Assembly: GCF_900100955.1 (NCBI RefSeq)
Contig: NZ_FNCC01000009.1
Location: forward strand, 1 to 64,000
DNA length: 64,000 bases
Source of the DNA: Lentzea fradiae
GTDB lineage: Bacteria > Actinomycetota > Actinomycetes > Mycobacteriales > Pseudonocardiaceae
Reading direction: 5' to 3'
Under the pieces are notes generated by a model. That model ran no database searches. It had not been told where the DNA came from and saw only the letters and a program-made list of their open reading frames with translations. A program made the translations under genes and the position numbers. Below, in pieces: positions 37,501 through 43,500 of this stretch (position 1 is the first letter of the stretch; every line of letters starts with the position of its first letter).

Positions 37501-40500
37501 TCACGGAGATCTGGGACCGGATCCACCGGGTCGAGCAGATCAGCAAGAACCTCGGTGAGGGCGGACGGCGCCAGGCGGAGCTCGAAGCCAAGATGCGGGC
37601 GGCCGCGGACGCGCGGGAGAACCCGGCGCCGCGCGACGAGGCCGGTCCGAGCACGAACCCGGCCCCGGCCACCGGCGTGGACGCCCGGCAGGACGGCCCC
37701 CGGCTCAGCGACTGGCAGGAGCACTCGGCGTTCAAGGCGTCGTTGTTCGGCAAGTCCTCCGCCGAGCTGGACGCCCTGGCGGCGCTGCACCGCGACAACC
37801 CGGAGCGGTCGTACGCGATCGAGCTCATGTCCCGCAACCTGGAGGTCGCCGGCAAGGACGGCGGCATCGACCAGGAGCTGCGGGACCTCGAAGCCGAGAT
37901 CCGGACCACCCGCGGCGACATCGACGACCTGAAGCACCTCTCCGACGCGCTGCCGGACGCCTGGAAGACCGAGCTGATGCTCACCGACCAGGCGCAGCGC
38001 CAGGCCGAGCGGAGCGACCTCGAGCTGCAGGCGCTGAAGCTCGACGTCGAGGCGGCCAGGCTGCAGAGCGACCGCCTGGACATCCTCACCGCGTACGCGC
38101 TGAACCAGCCAGCGAACCCGGACGCCCCCGGCTGGCAGTCGATGACGCCCCAGGACAGGGCGAACCTCCAGAACCACGTCGGTGGCCTCGTCGAGGACGC
38201 GCGGGCCGCCGGACGGCCCGTCCCCGAGCTGGAGCGGCTGGCCGACACGCTGGCGGGTCTCCAGGTCGACCAGGGTCCGGTCCGGCAGGACCACGCCCCG
38301 GCCGCGCCCGTGGCGGAGACGCGCCCCGACCGGCCGTTCATGCAGGACCCGGCGTCGCGGTCCACCGCCCCGGACGTCGACCTGGCCGTCCCCGGTGGCT
38401 TCGGCCCCGTGCACACGGGCTCACCCGCCCAGTCGTTCGCGGCGTCGCTCTACGGTCTCGACGCCCCGGCGCTGCGGGAGATGCAGCAGAACCCGCACTA
38501 CGCCAAGAACCCCGAGCGCGCCGCCGCGATCCAGCACGCCATCGACGTCGCGACCACCGCCAGCGCGCCCCGGATCTACGACGCGCGGATCCAGTACGTG
38601 CAGGACGGTCTCGACGCCGCCAAGGCGGAGCAGAACCGGTGGACCGCCGCCGACGTGGTGCCGGACGTGCTCAAGCCCCAGTCGGTGCTGGACGAGCAGG
38701 CGGCCCGGCGGGAGACCGCGGAGCGGAACATCCAGCGGCAGCAGGACCGCCTCGACAAGCTCACGGCCAACCGCGACGCGGCGATCACGGCGTTCGCGCT
38801 GCGCCAGCCCGCCGACCCGAACTCCTACGGCTGGCGTCAGCTGAGCGACACCGACGTCGCGGCCGTGCGCACCCACGTCGACCAGCAGATCCAGGACGCA
38901 CGGACGGGCGGGCACAACACCCGCCACCTGGAGGCGTTGCGGGACTTCACCCAGCAGCTCCAGCAGGACCGGGCCGCCGGCTTGGCCGACGTGGACACGC
39001 GCCCGGCTCCGCCGGCCCCGGAGGCGGACACCCGCACGGCTCCGGCCACCACCCCCGAGCCCGAGGTCCTGACCCGCCCGGCCCCGCCGCCCGTCGGCCA
39101 GGTGCTGGCAGACGCGAAGGTCCTGCCGGAGTACTTCCAGGGCAACAAGGCCCTCGGCACCGTCTCCCCCATCGAGGTGAACGGCGCCGCGAACGTCACG
39201 GCAGCCATCGCGGGCATCACGGACGCCGACGCCAAGCGCATCCAGCGGGCGATCACCGGAGACTTCGAGTCGTTCCTGGACAAGGGCAGGAACTTCCAGA
39301 TCAAGATCGGCGGTGACTGGTACGAGGCCAACATCCGCGCGACCATGACCGCGCAGACCGTCGTCCCGCCCGGCGCACCGCCCACCGCCGCGGTCCCCGT
39401 CCGGCCCGTCGACACGCCGGCCAACAAGACCGACCTGATCGTGGCGTCCGGCAACACGTCGACCACCACGCACACCGTCGCCACGGCGAACGACGTCGGC
39501 ACCGGCATCTCGGCCACCCAGGGCGTCGGCCCGTACGGCTCCGTCAGCGGCAAGGCGCAGCTGGCCACGCCTGCCCGGTCGCAGGCCATGTCGTCCTCGC
39601 TCACCGACTGGCGCGCGATCCGGCCGGGCGTGGGCTCGGTCGAGGCCACCGTCGAGGTCTCCTACCAGATCACCCTCGCCAACACGAGCGGTGGCATCAG
39701 GCCCCTGCCCCCGGTGGAGACCGGCACGTCCGTCAAGCTCAGCATCTCGAACGACCTGGCGGCCCTGACGGCGCCCGGCAACGAGAAGTCCGCCGTGACC
39801 CCGGCGGTCCCCGACTGGGGGGCGAAGCTCGAACACCCCGCCCCCGAGGCGGTCACGGTCGACGACCCGGTGAAGGCGTTCAACGACGTCGCGCGGAACC
39901 TGCACCCGTCGATCACGGCGATCGGCGCGCCGGGCCGCGAGGCGTTGCAGAACTTCCTGAGCCCGACCGAGATCCGCAACAACCTCGGCATGATGCTCAC
40001 GGGCGCGCACGTGATGTCGCCGGACCTCGTCAGCGTGAACGCGGGTAAGGGCGCCGTGGTGCAGATGAAGGCGACCCTGCTGACCGCCGAGCTCGTCGGC
40101 AAGACCGACAGCACGGTGCTGCGCCTGCACGACATCGCGTCGCACAGCAGCGGTGTGTCGGCGACGACCAAGTCCGGTGGTGACGTCAACGCCGGTGTCG
40201 GCTTCAACTCCGGCGCCCCGAACCAGGTCGGCGGCCAGGTCGGTGTCACGGCCGGCTACTCGGCGCGCGTCGCCGAGAACGTCAGCGCGGGCATCAACAC
40301 GAACCACCGGTCCGGCATGCAGGTCAAGGGCGACACCGGTCTGTACAAGGTGCGGGCCGAGATCGAGGTCAGGACGCCGAGCGGCGCCCCGGTGACCGTT
40401 CCCGTCACCACCTACCTGCGCGTCGGGTTGCCCGAGGCCGCGGCGATGGGCATGCCCGCGCCGGACGGCACCAGGAACACGGTCGCCGACACGAGCACCG

Positions 40501-43500
40501 CGGGCACCAAGTTCCCGCCGCCCTACATGGCGGGCGCGCTCGCGGCCGGCAACGCGCGGGTCGGCGAGTTCGCGGTGGCCTCCCAGGTCCAGACCCAGGT
40601 CGAGAACGCGCTGCGCGGCCTGGACGGGTTCGAGAAGTTCCTGCCGACCTGGTCCGACCCCGCCGCCGACCCGCGGTCGAGCAGGGGCAAGAGCTACGCG
40701 GACGTCGCCGAGCAGGCCGCGAACCAGCGCAAGCTGACCTCGCAGCTCTCGCCGACGGCGCTCAAGACCAACATGGACAGCCTGCTGGGTCCCGGTCTGA
40801 CGGTGCAGCTGAAGAACAGCGGCACGACCAGCAACACCTACGTCAACGTCACCGTCAAGGCGGTCCTCGACGACGTCCGGCACGTCGGCCAGTCCGACCG
40901 CAACGTGCGGGAGTCCTCGGCGACCGGCCCGAAGCTCGACAGCGCCACGACCACCACCAAGGGCTTCAGCGCCGGCGTCGAGGGCAAGGTGGTGATCCCC
41001 GGCGAGAACGCCTCCGTCAAGGTGGTCGCCGGGCCGCAGGTGGGCGTGAAGTACAACCAGTCGAAGGCGGACAGGACCGCGGCCGGCCCGACCGTCAACA
41101 GCACCTCGCTCAACGTCGGCAGCCCGAACTCCCAGCTGTTCGAGAGCAACGTGCGGTTCGAGGTCGAGATCACCACGTTCACCCGGCACCGCAACTGGGT
41201 GCGGCACGTGACACCGGGCTCGCCCCACCTCAAGGTGCCCACGCCGCAGACCGTGGCGACCACCGGCACCGGCCCCGGCAGGCACCTCACGCCCATCACG
41301 GGCAAGGTGGGCCTCTGGGTGTCCGACAGCTCCACCATGAACCGCGACAGCAAGCCCTACACGCCGGGCACGCCGACGTCGCGGGTCTTGGACGCCCCGC
41401 CGACCATCAACACCCTGCTGACCACCGCCCCCGCGCGCAAGCCACCGGAGTTCCTGCACGTGGAGGCCGTCGCGAACACCGCGGCGGTGCACGCGCAAGC
41501 CATCGACGCGCTGAACCGCGCGGCGGGCGGTGACTCGGTGCTCACCGTGCCGGGCACCGCGTCGCGGGCGCAGCTCGACAAGATGCTGTCCCCGGAGAAC
41601 ATCAAGGCGAACCTGCGCACGCTGACCACGACCGGCGTCCAGGAGCAGGGCTTCAAGTACGACCGGCGGGTCACCGACCGCTCCGGCGCGCTCGCGGTGA
41701 AGTTCGAGCTGGGCAAGGCGAAGTTCGTGTCGTTCGCGGACGACACCGCCACCGAGAACGCGCACACCGGCGGTTACAAGGCGAGCGAGTCGTCGACGAA
41801 GAACCAGTCGGTCGACATCACCGCGAGCGCGAGCGCGTCGTTCAGGCCGAACCTCCCGCCCACGCCGGAAGGCCAGCCGTCCACCGCCTACGGCACCGGC
41901 GGTGTCGCGGTGGCCGGCAAGTACACGCCGTGGTCGCAGTCGAAGACCACGGCGACCGAGATCAGCGGCAGCCACGACCGCAACCGCGTGACGCCCTCCA
42001 GCGGCCGCACCGTGCTGGTCCAGATCGACGCGACCGCCACGGTGGTCGCCGAGAGCCGCTCCGGCAACTTCGTCTACGGCGGCACCCCGTACGTCGAGGG
42101 CGCCACGGTCGACCTGCCGGGTGCGGTGTTCGTCCGGGTGAGCGAGGACGTCGCGCGCGAGATGAAGGCGCTGCCCGACATCCGGCCGGAGCTGCCTCCG
42201 GCCCCGCCGATGCCGACGGGGCCGGACGTGACGATGGCGCCGCCCGCGACGGTGAGGGCCGACGAGCCCAGCTCGCTCGGCCTGTCCACGGTCGAGAGCG
42301 TGCCGGACCTGTCCAACCTGGTCACGGATCTGATCGGACGGGCCAACACCAACACCGCAAAGCCGCTGAGCGGCCCGCTGCTGCCCGACTCGGTCCTCAA
42401 GGACTCGATGAGCAACATGCAGCGCCTGGTCGACTTCAGCTCGCCCGCGAGCGTGAAGGCGATGATCGACAGCGCGCTGGACGGCGGCGTGCCGCTGCTG
42501 GTGCACCAGCCCGGCACGTTCGGCAACGACTCCTACCAGGTGACCCTGAAGGCCACGACCGGGACGCCGAGGTACGAGAAGGTCGTCAACGACGGCGTCG
42601 AGATGGAGTCGACGGTCGCCGCGGCGAAGAAGGGGACCGACGGCCAGGGCCGCGGCACCTCCTGGGCGGTCGGCGTCAAGGCGACGGGCGCGGGAGTGCC
42701 GAGCACCGACAACCCGAAGGTGTCCACCGCCGCGGGCGCGGCCGGGGCCATGACCGTCGGCGGGGCCACCAGCAGCTCCGTCACGACCTCGACCACCGAC
42801 CAGGACAGCCACTTCCGCGCCGCGAGCGGACCGGCGGTGCTCTACTCCGTGCCGCTCACGTTCGAGCTCGTGGTCGAGAAGGGGAACACGGAGATCGCGA
42901 GGGCGTCCGACGACACCCCGCGGGACATGGTCGTCCGCCTGCACGGGGACAACCAGAAGGTCAGCTCCTCGCCGGGGGCGACCGCCACGGGGTACTCGGC
43001 GACGGCCGACTCGCGGCCCGCCGCCGACGGCTCCCCGGAGGCGACCGCGGCGTTCCAGCAGGACGCCCGTGCCCACCAGCTGCCCCAGAGCGCGTCGGTC
43101 GAGAACCTCCGCGGCGCGCGGGACCTGCGCCGCGCCGCGGTGGCCGCGCTGATCAACGCCGGGGCGGGACAGGGCATCACCGGCAAGGGCACCGCCCCGC
43201 TCAACAGCCTGCAGGCGACGCTGAGCCCGGAGAACCTCCAGGCGCACCTGCCGCTGATGCTGTCCGGCCCGATGGAGGTGCCGGGCCTCAAGGAGGCGGC
43301 GCTGACGTGGGGCCAGCACGCCGACCTCAAGGTCTACGCGAAGCTCGTCGACCCGACGCTCGCCGGCGTCAGCGACAACGTGGCGCTGGAGAACCTGAAG
43401 ACGCAGATCACCGCCACCACCGCCGAGTCGAAGGTCACCCAGTCCGCCGACATGTCGGTGGGTGTCGGGACCGTCGGCGTCACGGTCAAGCAGAACAACG

